NCBI RefSeq assembly: GCF_003387475.1
Contig: NZ_QUNO01000005.1
Coordinates: 124,001 to 188,000, forward strand
Direction: 5' to 3'
DNA from: Kutzneria buriramensis
GTDB lineage: Bacteria; Actinomycetota; Actinomycetes; Mycobacteriales; Pseudonocardiaceae
DNA length: 64,000 bases
Shown: in pieces, positions 34,174-42,641 of the stretch
Numbering within the stretch: position 1 is the stretch's first letter
How the letters are laid out: every line of letters begins with the position of its first letter
Notes under the pieces: model-generated
The model's database searches: none
Seen by the model: only the letters and a program-made list of their open reading frames with translations
Told to the model about the DNA's origin: nothing
Translations under genes and position numbers: made by a program

Positions 34174-35514
34174 TCAGGCCCGGTAGCGGCGCAGGATCCG
34201 GTCGACCAGGGCCGGGGCGTCGCCGATGTACTGGGCGGGGTCGAGGAGGTCGTCGAGGGGCAGGGCGGTGTCGATCTTGCCGGCGAGGACGTCACGGAGG
34301 GACTTCCCGGACGCCGACGCCTCGCGCGTGGCCTCGCCGAGGAGCTTCTTGGCTACGGCCTTGCCCAGCACGGGGGCCAGCGCGACGTTCAACCGCTCGC
34401 TGACGATGCTGCCATCGGACAGTGCCAGGTTGGCGGCCATCCGCTCGGGGAAGACTTCCAGTCCTGCCAACAACTCCGCGGCGGTGTGGGTGGCCCCGCC
34501 GACGAGACGCAGGGCTTCCCGCAGCGGCTGCCACTCGGCGTGCCAGGCGCCGCCGGGACGCTCGTCCTCGGCGACCATGCTGGCCGCCAGCACGGAAACC
34601 TGCGCGGGCACCTGACGCGCGGCGGTGACGATCATGGTGGCCAGCACGGGATTGCGCTTCTGCGGCATGGCCGACGACGCGCCCCGGCCCTCGGCGGCGG
34701 GCTCGGCCACCTCGCCGATCTCGGTGCGGGACAACACCTGCACGTCGATGGCGATCTTGCCCAGGGCGCCGGCAACGAGTTGGAGGGCGTTGCCGACGTC
34801 GAGGATGGGCGTGCGGAGGGTGTGCCATGCGGCGACGGGCTCGGCGAGCCCGAGCTCCTCGGCGAACGGCGCGATCAGCGGCTCGCCGGCGTCGACGCCG
34901 GCAAGCCGCCCGTATTCCACGTACGCGGCGAGGGTTCCGGCCGCGCCGGCCAGTTCGGCCGGCAGCACCAGGGACTCCAGCCGCTCGATCGAGTCCAGCA
35001 CGAGCGAAAGCCAGCCGGCGGCCTTGAGCCCGAACGCGGTGGGCACGGCGTGCTGGGTCAGCGTCCGCCCGGCGATCAGTGTCGTCCGGTGGGCCACGGC
35101 CATCGAGGCCAGCGCGTCCGCGCACCGCCGGAGATCCGCCAGCAGCAGGGCACGAACCCGTTGCACCACCAGCATCGTGGCGCTGTCCAGAATGTCCTGA
35201 CTGGTGGAGCCGCGATGCACGTACTCGGCGACGTCGGCCGGCACCAGCTTCATCAGTGCCGGCACGAACGCCACCACCGGGTTGGCGGCCCCCCGCGAGG
35301 CGACCGCCAACTCGACGACGTCCAACTGGTCGGCGGACACGGCGGAGATCGCCTTGGCGGCGCCGTCCGGCACCACGCCGAGGCGCGCCTGCGCACGGGC
35401 AAGCGCCGCCTCGACGTCGACCATCGCCCGCAGCCACGCCTCGTCGTCGGTCTCGCCGGCGACGGGCGTGCCGGCCCACGTCGGGGCCAGCAGCCCAGCA
35501 TCCCTACCGGTCAC
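34174..35514 (-). CDS. Nitrosuccinate lyase, CreD/FzmL-like (fumarase/aspartase superfamily)
   Basis: A 446-aa protein of the adenylosuccinate lyase/3-carboxymuconate cycloisomerase superfamily. 'RGSTSQDILDSA' (about 103) and the signature 'SSAMPQKRNP' (about 279) are intact. Family members CreD and FzmL split nitrosuccinate to fumarate and nitrous acid. The GTG start overlaps the stop of the CreE-like gene (GTGA), which strongly supports this role over purine or muconate metabolism. It is the last gene of the operon, 7 nt before a hairpin. Confidence 0.82.
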   Translation of the reverse strand: MTGRDAGLLAPTWAGTPVAGETDDEAWLRAMVDVEAALARAQARLGVVPDGAAKAISAVSADQLDVVELAVASRGAANPVVAFVPALMKLVPADVAEYVHRGSTSQDILDSATMLVVQRVRALLLADLRRCADALASMAVAHRTTLIAGRTLTQHAVPTAFGLKAAGWLSLVLDSIERLESLVLPAELAGAAGTLAAYVEYGRLAGVDAGEPLIAPFAEELGLAEPVAAWHTLRTPILDVGNALQLVAGALGKIAIDVQVLSRTEIGEVAEPAAEGRGASSAMPQKRNPVLATMIVTAARQVPAQVSVLAASMVAEDERPGGAWHAEWQPLREALRLVGGATHTAAELLAGLEVFPERMAANLALSDGSIVSERLNVALAPVLGKAVAKKLLGEATREASASGKSLRDVLAGKIDTALPLDDLLDPAQYIGDAPALVDRILRRYRA

Positions 35515-37382
35515 GCCGGCCTCCCTACCTCCCTCGCCGATGCCGCCGGCACGGACAGCGCGGCGCGGGCGATCGCGTCCGAGTCCTCCAGCGTCACCGA
35601 GCCGACGCCGGGCCGGATCCCGGCGGCGGTCACCCAGTGAACGTACTCGGTGGGCACGCCGTAGGCGAAGCGAGCGGGATGCGGCTGGTTCGAGGCGTCG
35701 ATCACCCGGTACGGCCGCGCGGTGACCGCCACCCCGCCGCTCTCGAACGACTCCGTGCCCTCGTCGGGAATCTGGAACGAGCGGCACTGCCCGGTCGCCT
35801 TCAGATACCGCAGCAGCGGGTTGGCGCTGCGGTGCAGGTCGACGTCCGGGATCCGCGCCTCGATCAGCGTGGTCACCGCGATCGGCGGGGCCGGCACGGT
35901 CGTCGCGTCGACCATGAACGTGTCGCCCAGCGACACGCGGACGCCCGGGCCGAGCACGCTCAGCACGCCGGCCTCCAGCAGCGCGGTCATCTCCTCGATA
36001 CGGCGCAGCGGCGGGCCGATGGACAGGAAGGCGTTGAACGGCGTGTACCAGCGGGCGAGCTCGTCGCGGTAGGAGCCGCCGGTGATGCCCCCGTGGTCGA
36101 CGATCATCCGGATCTCGTTGCGCAGGTCCCGAAGCGTGTCGAGGGCTGCCTTGAGCGGGCTCGAAACGTTGCCGCGCCGGGCTTCCCGAGCGTCCGAGCG
36201 GAGATAGCCGAGCAGCCAGCGCTGGTAGTCGGCGCGATCCTCGAACGCCTTCTCCCCGTACGGCTTGGCGATCCGCTCCCAGTTCCACAGCTCGTCCGGC
36301 CGCACGCCGAACCGGGTCAGCAGCTCGGCGCCGTCGCCGCCGGCACGCAGCGCTTCCACGTACAGGTCGAGGAATTCGGTCACCTGGGCCGAGTTCAGGC
36401 GATCCTCGAGCAGGGTCGAGTAGTAGACCGCCCGTACCTCCATGTCGACCAGCGGCCAGACGTCCCGCATGAACCGCACCCCGCCGGACCGGCGCAGCCG
36501 CTCGATCACCGGCGGCGTGAGGAACAGCGGCGTGTGCCGGCCGACCGGACCCTTCTGGTTCTCGCCGCGCGCGTGGTGCGGGATGCCGCGGCGGGATCCC
36601 GCGTACAGCACGGGTTCCTGACCGGACGGGTGGTAGACGAGGCCGTCCTCGGTGCGCTCGAAGCGGCCGCCGCGGCCCTCGGTGAACAGCGCCAGGTAGT
36701 CGAAGAAGTTCAGCCCCAGACCGCGCAGCGCCACCTTCTCACCCGGCTCGATCCGGGACAGGTCCAGGTCGGCGGGGTTGCTCGGCGGGATGTAGGTCAG
36801 CCCGCGCGCGGCCGCGAAGTCGCGCAGCTTGGTCTCCTCGGGCGTGAGAACCACCGGACCGTGGCCGAGCGCCAGCACCACGGCGTCGATGTCGTCTACG
36901 GTGGACCCGCTCTTGAGCCGGACGGTCTGCCGGCCGTCGGGCTGGTCGTCCACTGCGACGGCGGTGCCGCTGTGCACCGTCACGGACACCTCACCGGAGT
37001 CGGCGACCAGCCGGTTGAACACCCCCGCCAGGTAGTAGCCGTAGATCGCCCGGCTGGGATAGGAGTCCGGGCCCAGCCGGAACGCCTCGTCCAGTACCCA
37101 GTCGGGGTATTCCGAGCCGGAGATCGTCTTCGCCCACTCGTACAGGCTCGGCCCCGGCACGACCGGACCCTCGATCGGCACGCTGGCGTCGGTGTACAGA
37201 CTCACTTGCGACGCAACGGTGTTCATCAGCAGGCGGTCGGACTGGGTGGTCCGCCACACGCCGCCCGCGCCGGGCGGGTACGGGTCGACGACGTGCACGT
37301 CCACCGGTCCCGAATGATTCGCGACTATCCGCTCCAGCACCGATGTGCCGCGCGGACCCGCCCCGACGATACAGATCTTCAC
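35511..37382 (-). CDS. Aspartate N-oxidising flavoenzyme, CreE/FzmM-like
   Basis: A 623-aa NAD_binding_9-type FAD protein. The nucleotide motif is 'IVGAGPRGTSVLERI' (residues 5-19), followed by 'PPGAGGVWRT' and 'LLMNTVASQVSLYTD'. CreE and FzmM oxidise L-aspartate to nitrosuccinate with NADPH and O2. Coupling with the CreD-like lyase defines a nitrous-acid module. It starts at the ATG overlapping the SDR stop. A paralog lies at 56903-58669 outside the cluster. Confidence 0.82.
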   Translation of the reverse strand: MKICIVGAGPRGTSVLERIVANHSGPVDVHVVDPYPPGAGGVWRTTQSDRLLMNTVASQVSLYTDASVPIEGPVVPGPSLYEWAKTISGSEYPDWVLDEAFRLGPDSYPSRAIYGYYLAGVFNRLVADSGEVSVTVHSGTAVAVDDQPDGRQTVRLKSGSTVDDIDAVVLALGHGPVVLTPEETKLRDFAAARGLTYIPPSNPADLDLSRIEPGEKVALRGLGLNFFDYLALFTEGRGGRFERTEDGLVYHPSGQEPVLYAGSRRGIPHHARGENQKGPVGRHTPLFLTPPVIERLRRSGGVRFMRDVWPLVDMEVRAVYYSTLLEDRLNSAQVTEFLDLYVEALRAGGDGAELLTRFGVRPDELWNWERIAKPYGEKAFEDRADYQRWLLGYLRSDAREARRGNVSSPLKAALDTLRDLRNEIRMIVDHGGITGGSYRDELARWYTPFNAFLSIGPPLRRIEEMTALLEAGVLSVLGPGVRVSLGDTFMVDATTVPAPPIAVTTLIEARIPDVDLHRSANPLLRYLKATGQCRSFQIPDEGTESFESGGVAVTARPYRVIDASNQPHPARFAYGVPTEYVHWVTAAGIRPGVGSVTLEDSDAIARAALSVPAASAREVGRPA

Positions 37383-38305
37383 CGGACCACCTCACAGACT
37401 CCGTCCCGCCAGCAGGACACCGTGGGCCGCCATCCCAGCTCGGCGCGAGCCTTCGCGTTGTCCGCGCCGCGCTGTCCGGTCTGCTGGTACGCGCCGTACC
37501 AGCCGAGCAGGCGCTCCCCCAGTTCCAGGGGAATCCGTTTGGGTTCCGGCGCGCCGAGAAGCTCGGCGTAGCCGGGAAGCCAGGAGTGCGCGGGCGTTGG
37601 CTCGTTGTCCACGATGTTGAAAACGCCGGACGCAGTGTGGCCGACGGCCAGCGCTGCCGCCAAGGCCGCGTCCCGCACTTGAACGAAAGACGTGAGTCCG
37701 CAGCCGTCTCCCACCAGGGGAAGCCGGCCGAGCCGTACGGCTTGTCCTATTGCGCCGGACGCGTCGTACTGGGTGTACTGGCCGTACAAACTGCCGTACC
37801 GCAACACGATCGGCGCTATGTCCTCGGCGCCGAGCACCGTTGCCTCCAGGTCCGCGACGGCCCGGACCGTCATGGACCACATGGCGTCCGGCGCGTCCAC
37901 GTACAGCGGCGCGTTCTCGTCGAGCAGCGGGCCACCTTCGGGCGTAGTGGCGAAGGCGATGCTCTGCGCCACGATCCGCCGCGCGCCGGCCTTCCGCGCC
38001 GCGTCGACGAGATTCGCGGTGCCGACCCTGCGCACGTGGGCGGTTCGTTCGAAGACCTCCCAGCGAGTGTCGCCGCTGACCGGCCGCAACGCAGTCACCT
38101 GGTGCACAACGACTTCCGGCTTCGCCGCGGCGACAGCGGCCGTCAGCCCGGGAGCATCAAGCAGATCGGCGGCGACCACGGCGTCCGCCTCCAGGTCGGA
38201 GTCGGGCCGGCGGACCAGCGCCGTCACGTGATGCTTCTCCCGCCGCAGCAGGGGAAGCAGTTCCCGCCCGATTACCCCCGTCGCGCCGGCCAGCAGCACC
38301 CGCAT
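37379..38305 (-). CDS. Extended-SDR oxidoreductase, candidate diazo-removing reductase
   Basis: A 308-aa protein with an N-terminal Rossmann motif 'GATGVIGREL' (7-16) and an epimerase-like C-terminal half ('LRYGSLYGQYTQYD'). The canonical YxxxK pair is not evident where expected ('MWSMTVRAVADLE'), so ordinary keto reduction is doubtful. In the avenalumic acid pathway an oxidoreductase (AvaA7) replaces the diazo group with hydride, and this gene is the best positional candidate. Whether it is an AvaA7 ortholog needs a direct comparison. Confidence 0.68.
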   Translation of the reverse strand: MRVLLAGATGVIGRELLPLLRREKHHVTALVRRPDSDLEADAVVAADLLDAPGLTAAVAAAKPEVVVHQVTALRPVSGDTRWEVFERTAHVRRVGTANLVDAARKAGARRIVAQSIAFATTPEGGPLLDENAPLYVDAPDAMWSMTVRAVADLEATVLGAEDIAPIVLRYGSLYGQYTQYDASGAIGQAVRLGRLPLVGDGCGLTSFVQVRDAALAAALAVGHTASGVFNIVDNEPTPAHSWLPGYAELLGAPEPKRIPLELGERLLGWYGAYQQTGQRGADNAKARAELGWRPTVSCWRDGVCEVVR

Positions 38306-38309
38306 GTCC

Positions 38310-38801
38310 TCAGCCTCTCCGTTCGGCGATCCGCATCAGCAGGCGGCACTCGGGATCCCCGTGCCGCAGGCATCCGGTCGCCCTGTTCTCGGTCAGGGTC
38401 ACGCCGAGGCCGTCCGACCAGCCGGCGTGGATTTCCGTGCAGGGGCACTGGTATCCGTCGAGGGAGCCCGCCATCCGGACCATCACCACGGCGAAGTTCT
38501 GCCGCATGGTGAGCTCCAGGAGCTCGTCGTCGAGCGCCGTCACACCGCCGTCCCGCAGCTCGTTCGGGAACATGATGTCGGCGCAGCGCTCGTACAACTT
38601 GGCCAGCGTGGCGGCATCCGTCACCGGCTCGCCGTGGGCCCGCGCGACCTGCTTTCCCACCCGCGTGGCGACGAACCGCATCGCCTCGGCGTTGATCTCG
38701 TTGGCGACGTCCTGGCCGTAGCGGGCGGCGACCCCCTGGTACCAGCGGGCGTCGTGCAGCCACCACAGCCGGTACACCTCCATCGGAGAGCCCACCGTCA
38801 C
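38310..38801 (-). CDS. Four-Cys protein (ATC-hydrolase/DUF6125-like), role unknown
   Basis: A 163-aa protein. The helical N-terminus ('YRLWWLHDARWYQGVAARYG') and later helices resemble the L-2-amino-thiazoline-4-carboxylate hydrolase-like/DUF6125 group. Near the C-terminus 'GYQCPCTEIHAGW' and 'TGCLRHGDPECRLLM' form a possible metal or redox Cys site. The GTG overlaps the stop of the diazotase gene (GTGA), so it belongs to the pathway. No reaction can be assigned. Confidence 0.6.
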   Translation of the reverse strand: MTVGSPMEVYRLWWLHDARWYQGVAARYGQDVANEINAEAMRFVATRVGKQVARAHGEPVTDAATLAKLYERCADIMFPNELRDGGVTALDDELLELTMRQNFAVVMVRMAGSLDGYQCPCTEIHAGWSDGLGVTLTENRATGCLRHGDPECRLLMRIAERRG

Positions 38802-40453
38802 AGGCCTTCCGCGCGAGCGACCAGCTCCCTGGCCCGTTCCCGCATCACACGCTTGAGCACCTTGCCGGTGACGCCGACGGAAACGTCCGTGTAGTCCATT
38901 CGCAGCGCCCTGGTGATCGGCGGGAATCCGTGCCGCGCCAACACATCGTTGACCCACGCCGTGAGGTCGGCCGGCTCCTCGGCCCCCGCGAACTGCAACA
39001 GCGCGTACGCGTCGCCCACGCCGTCGCCGTCCCAGTCGGCCCGCACGCCGTCCTCGACGATCGCCGTCACGGTGCAGTCGACGAGCTCCGGGAGGTTGGC
39101 CAGCAGCAACTCCTCCGTGCGGGTGCTGAACACGATGCCCTCACGAGTGCGGATGGCGTCCGGAGCCCGGTCCAGGTGGTAGAAGTTGCCCTCGGCGTCC
39201 TGGTACGCCAGGTCGCCGGTGAGCCAGTAGCCGCCCAGGCGCAGCCGATGCCAGGTGATCGTGTCGTTCCAGTATCCGGGGGTCAGCGTCGGGGACTTGA
39301 CGCCGAGCCGGCCCACTTCCCCGGCCGGCATCGGACGCCCGTCCTCACCCAGGACGGCGGCCTGGGCAAAGCTCATCGGCTTGCCGATGCAGCGGCCGAA
39401 GGAGGCGCTGCCCGGCCGGTGTCCGTTGTGGAAGATCGAGTAGCCCGTCTCGGACGAGCCGAGGCCGTCGGTGAACACCGAGCCCGGCACCCGCCGGGGC
39501 TTGAGGTCGGGGCCGACCTCCTCGTGGCTGCCCAGGCCCACCAGCACCCTGATGTGCGCCTCGTGGGCGGCGTCGCCGGTGTTGTAGTACGCCTCTATGC
39601 TGGAGGTGTCCCACTTGGACAGATCTGCGGTGGCCATCTGCGCGTAGGTGCCGGAGAAGCCGAAGACGGTGGTGGGCTTGAACTCCTGCACCGCGTCGAG
39701 CACGTCCTCGCCGCGCTGGCTGGACAGCAGCATCACCGGCGAGCCCAGCAGCAGCCCGAACATCATCACCGACATGGCGGCGTTGTGGTTGCCGGGCAGC
39801 GCCACCAGTAGCCGGCCCATCGAGCCGCCGACGGACAGCTTGAGCCGGTGCAGCTGCGCGTAGAGCAGCGTCTCATGGGTGTGGGGCACCGCCTTGGGCA
39901 TGCCGGTGGTGCCGGACGAGTGGGAGATGATGATCGGGTCGGTCTTGTCGTGCCGGTACGGCCACGACGCCGGCAGCTGCTCGCGGTGCGCCGGCTTGAC
40001 GTCCTCCGCGGTGACGACGAAACCCAACTCACCACTGAGGGTTTCATGCCGCTCGGCGTCGGTGATCGCGCCGGAGGCACCCTGCCGTCGGATGTACTCG
40101 CGGGCGATCTCCGGGCGCAGCTTGGCGTTGGCGAAGGACGGAATCGCGCCGAGCGAGTTCACTGCCATGAAGTTGATCGCGAACTCGGTGCTGGACGCTG
40201 TGAGCACGCCGACCACGTCCCGCGGCTTGATCCCCTTGCTCGCGTAGAAACCGGCGTAGGTCTCGACTGCCTCGTACAGCTCGCCGAGCGTGAGCACCTC
40301 GGGGTAGCTGCCGTCCGGAGCCTGCCAGGTGCCGTCGGTCCACAGCACCGGCTCGTCCAGCGGCCGCCCGTACTCCTTGATCCGGTGCAGAACGTTGCCG
40401 GCGCCCAGCTCGGTGTCGGCAGCGATGCGCGCGCGCTCTTGTTTGGAGATCAC
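38798..40453 (-). CDS. ATP-dependent diazotase-like adenylating enzyme (CreM/AvaA6-type)
   Basis: A 551-aa ANL-superfamily protein. Motifs: P-loop 'SHSSGTTGMPK' (177-187), 'GLGSSETGYS', 'GYWLTGDLAYQDAEGNFYHLDR', and the C-terminal Lys motif 'GVTGKVLKR'. CreM, AvaA6 and CmaA6 are members of this superfamily that use ATP to activate nitrite and diazotize an aromatic amine. The nitrite-producing pair in the same operon and a second ligase for starter loading support this role rather than CoA ligation. Start GTG overlaps the KS-like stop. Confidence 0.75.
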   Translation of the reverse strand: MISKQERARIAADTELGAGNVLHRIKEYGRPLDEPVLWTDGTWQAPDGSYPEVLTLGELYEAVETYAGFYASKGIKPRDVVGVLTASSTEFAINFMAVNSLGAIPSFANAKLRPEIAREYIRRQGASGAITDAERHETLSGELGFVVTAEDVKPAHREQLPASWPYRHDKTDPIIISHSSGTTGMPKAVPHTHETLLYAQLHRLKLSVGGSMGRLLVALPGNHNAAMSVMMFGLLLGSPVMLLSSQRGEDVLDAVQEFKPTTVFGFSGTYAQMATADLSKWDTSSIEAYYNTGDAAHEAHIRVLVGLGSHEEVGPDLKPRRVPGSVFTDGLGSSETGYSIFHNGHRPGSASFGRCIGKPMSFAQAAVLGEDGRPMPAGEVGRLGVKSPTLTPGYWNDTITWHRLRLGGYWLTGDLAYQDAEGNFYHLDRAPDAIRTREGIVFSTRTEELLLANLPELVDCTVTAIVEDGVRADWDGDGVGDAYALLQFAGAEEPADLTAWVNDVLARHGFPPITRALRMDYTDVSVGVTGKVLKRVMRERARELVARAEGL

Positions 40454-40947
40454 TTCGAGTCCCTTTCCAGCAGGAGCGCTGACGCGCCGTCGTGGGTCGG
40501 TGGGGTGCGGCCGAGCAGCCGGTACGCGGCCGCGATGCGCTCGTCGGCGGCCAGCTCGACGGTGAGCAGCAGCACGGCGTCCAGCTCCGGGTCGGTGAGC
40601 AGCAGGTCGGCGGTGTCCAGCGGATCGTCATCCACTGTGGACACGCTGAGCAGCGGGCCGCTCAGGTCGAACTCGCGGCTGAGGTAGCCCAGCACGGCGT
40701 TGGCGGTGGCCTGCATGAACAGGATCGCGTTGTGCACCTGGCCGCCGACGAGCAGCCGGCTGGCCAGGCCGGTGGTGGTCGAGTCGCCGGCGAGGCTGGT
40801 GACGATCACCGCCAGCCGGGAGCCGTCGAACTCCCGGCCGCGCAGGCAGTCCGCGGCGGCGCGGTAGGCCAGAGGGTTGAAGGCGGATTCGATGAAGCCG
40901 GGAACCGGCTCGGCCTCGACACATTCGGTCCGCGCGACGGTGATCAT
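40450..40947 (-). CDS. Short ketosynthase-like subunit lacking the catalytic Cys
   Basis: A 165-aa protein that covers about half a thiolase/KS fold ('LAVIVTSLAGDSTTTG', 'NAVLGYLSREFDLSGPLLSVST', 'GASALLLERD'). No Cys stands at the nucleophile position. It overlaps the full KS gene, as chain-length-factor genes do. Known CLFs are about twice this size, so it is either a minimal KS-beta or a specialised partner. Confidence 0.65.
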   Translation of the reverse strand: MITVARTECVEAEPVPGFIESAFNPLAYRAAADCLRGREFDGSRLAVIVTSLAGDSTTTGLASRLLVGGQVHNAILFMQATANAVLGYLSREFDLSGPLLSVSTVDDDPLDTADLLLTDPELDAVLLLTVELAADERIAAAYRLLGRTPPTHDGASALLLERDSK

Positions 40948-42059
40948 GGCTTCTCCAAGAGGATCGCCGTGTTCATGCCGCCGAAGGCCGCGTTCAGCGA
41001 CAGCACCCGTCGCGGCGCGGTCCGCCGCGGGCCCTCCGTCACATAGTCCAGGTCACAGGCCGGATCCGGCGTGAGATACCCAGCGGTCGGCGGCAACACC
41101 CCGTCCTGCAAGGCCAGCAGCGACACCACGAACTCCACCGCCCCGGCGGCTTCCAGCATGTGGCCGGTCGTGCTCTTCGTCGAGCTCACGGGGGTATCGC
41201 CGCCCAACGCCGCCCGCAGGCCATTCGTCTCGGCACCGTCGTTCAACGGGGTCCCGGTGCCGTGTGCGTTGACGTAGTCCACATCGGACACACCTGCTCG
41301 ACGCAATGCCTGCCGCACGGCCGAAGTGATGCCCCGCCCCTCGGGGTGCGGCTTGGCGATGTGGTAGGCGTCCGATGCCACGCCGAAGCCGGTCATCCGG
41401 GCCAGTACCTGAGCGCCGCGGCGCGACGCGTGCTCCTCGGATTCCAGCACGATCGCGGCGACGCCGTCGCCGAGCAACAAACCGCTACGACCGGAGGAAA
41501 ACGGCCGGATCACGCCGTCGCGCGCGAGCGCCCGGCCGGAGTCGAACTTAGCCATGTTCTCCTCCTCGACCAGGTACGCCCCCGCGCACAGGGCAACGTC
41601 CTGGCGACCGGCGGCGATCAGCCGCCAGCCGTGGATCAGCGCGGTCGCCGAGGCCACGCAGGCGTTGGTGAACGCCAGCCGCGGCCCGCGAAGCCCCAGC
41701 CGGTCGCCGAGGACTCCGGCGAGCACCCCGGGGATCGACTCACCCGGCCGATACGGCTGGCCCCGCGAGAAACGCGTCACCGCCTTCCAGTCCCCGGCCG
41801 ACCCCAGCAACACAGCGGCCTGGACGGCGGCCAGTCCGGCCATGTCGACGGCGTCGTCGGCGCAGCCGACCAGCACCTCGACCAGCTCGGGGTCGCCGGC
41901 CGCGGCGGCGGTCATCGGCGTACGGAACGGCGCGGGATCGAAGCGCCGGGACGGCGCGAACACCTGTGTGCCGGTGAACACCCCGTCTCGCAACGCCTTC
42001 TCGCCCCAGCCGAACGCCGTGAACACGCCGTACCCGGTGACGACGACCCCGCCGGTCAT
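40944..42059 (-). CDS. Beta-ketoacyl synthase (type II KS-alpha)
   Basis: A 371-aa condensing enzyme. The triad is complete: Cys134 ('TNACVASA'), His266 ('NAHGTGTPLND') and His300 ('KSTTGHMLEAAG'). It should extend the ACP-bound aryl starter with malonyl-ACP. It is flanked by the KS-like gene and an ACP with ATGA overlaps on both sides. Confidence 0.9.
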   Translation of the reverse strand: MTGGVVVTGYGVFTAFGWGEKALRDGVFTGTQVFAPSRRFDPAPFRTPMTAAAAGDPELVEVLVGCADDAVDMAGLAAVQAAVLLGSAGDWKAVTRFSRGQPYRPGESIPGVLAGVLGDRLGLRGPRLAFTNACVASATALIHGWRLIAAGRQDVALCAGAYLVEEENMAKFDSGRALARDGVIRPFSSGRSGLLLGDGVAAIVLESEEHASRRGAQVLARMTGFGVASDAYHIAKPHPEGRGITSAVRQALRRAGVSDVDYVNAHGTGTPLNDGAETNGLRAALGGDTPVSSTKSTTGHMLEAAGAVEFVVSLLALQDGVLPPTAGYLTPDPACDLDYVTEGPRRTAPRRVLSLNAAFGGMNTAILLEKP

Positions 42060-42286
42060 GTCCGGACCGAGTTCAAGTACGACGTGATCCGCGCGATGGA
42101 CGTGAACTCGTCCAGGTCCGAGTCCTCCGGGTCGGCGTCGACCCCGAACCGGGCCTTGGCCTGGTGCAGCAGCCACACCAGCGCCATCGAGTCGATCACC
42201 AGCTCGGCATCGGACGGCAGATCGGCCGGCAGGTCCGGAAAGATGCGCTGGTCGGCCAACAGCTCCCGGACATCCTTCTCAGTCAC
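42056..42286 (-). CDS. Acyl carrier protein 1
   Basis: A 76-aa helical protein; the phosphopantetheine serine is Ser33 in 'VIDSMALVWLL'. GTG start with GAGGGGGG upstream. One of two adjacent ACPs, so one may carry the aryl starter and the other malonyl units. Confidence 0.85.
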   Translation of the reverse strand: MTEKDVRELLADQRIFPDLPADLPSDAELVIDSMALVWLLHQAKARFGVDADPEDSDLDEFTSIARITSYLNSVRT

Positions 42287-42359
42287 AGTCCCCCCTCGCT
42301 GGCGCTCGGCAGGTCTGCGACCCAGGCCTCTGTGCCCAATGGCGCCCTCGCAAGCTCGG

Positions 42360-42629
42360 TCACTGGACGGCCTTGCGGCGCACGATGTCGGCGGCCAGCT
42401 GTCCCAGCGTCATCGCGCCGAGCGCCTCGATGTCGGAGTCGGGGATCTTCACCCCGAACTCGCGCTCCATCCGCAGTGTGAGCTCGACCAGGCTGAGCGA
42501 CTCCAGGTCGATGCCGCCGGTGCCGATCGGGCTGTCGTCGCCGACCTTCGCCCGGTCAATCGGCACGTTCATCTCGCCGGCCAGCGTGCTCAGCACGAAC
42601 TCGCGCACGTCGGTGGTGGACGCGGTCAT
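42360..42629 (-). CDS. Acyl carrier protein 2
   Basis: An 89-aa ACP with Ser44 in 'GIDLESLSLVELTLRME'. The modified-serine motif is DLESL instead of the usual DSL. It lies 12 nt after the loading ligase stop, so it is the likely partner of that ligase. Confidence 0.87.
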   Translation of the reverse strand: MTASTTDVREFVLSTLAGEMNVPIDRAKVGDDSPIGTGGIDLESLSLVELTLRMEREFGVKIPDSDIEALGAMTLGQLAADIVRRKAVQ

Positions 42630-42641
42630 GGGTAGTTCCTT

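Noticed and set aside
34174-36288. Treating the 704-codon ORF as one lyase fusion
   Set aside because: The first 258 codons are a shadow of the CreE-like gene; the lyase homology begins at GTG 35514, overlapping the upstream stop.
35079-37571. Plus-strand ORF of 830 aa opposite the CreE/CreD-like genes
   Set aside because: A shadow ORF; both minus-strand genes have intact family motifs and coupled starts.
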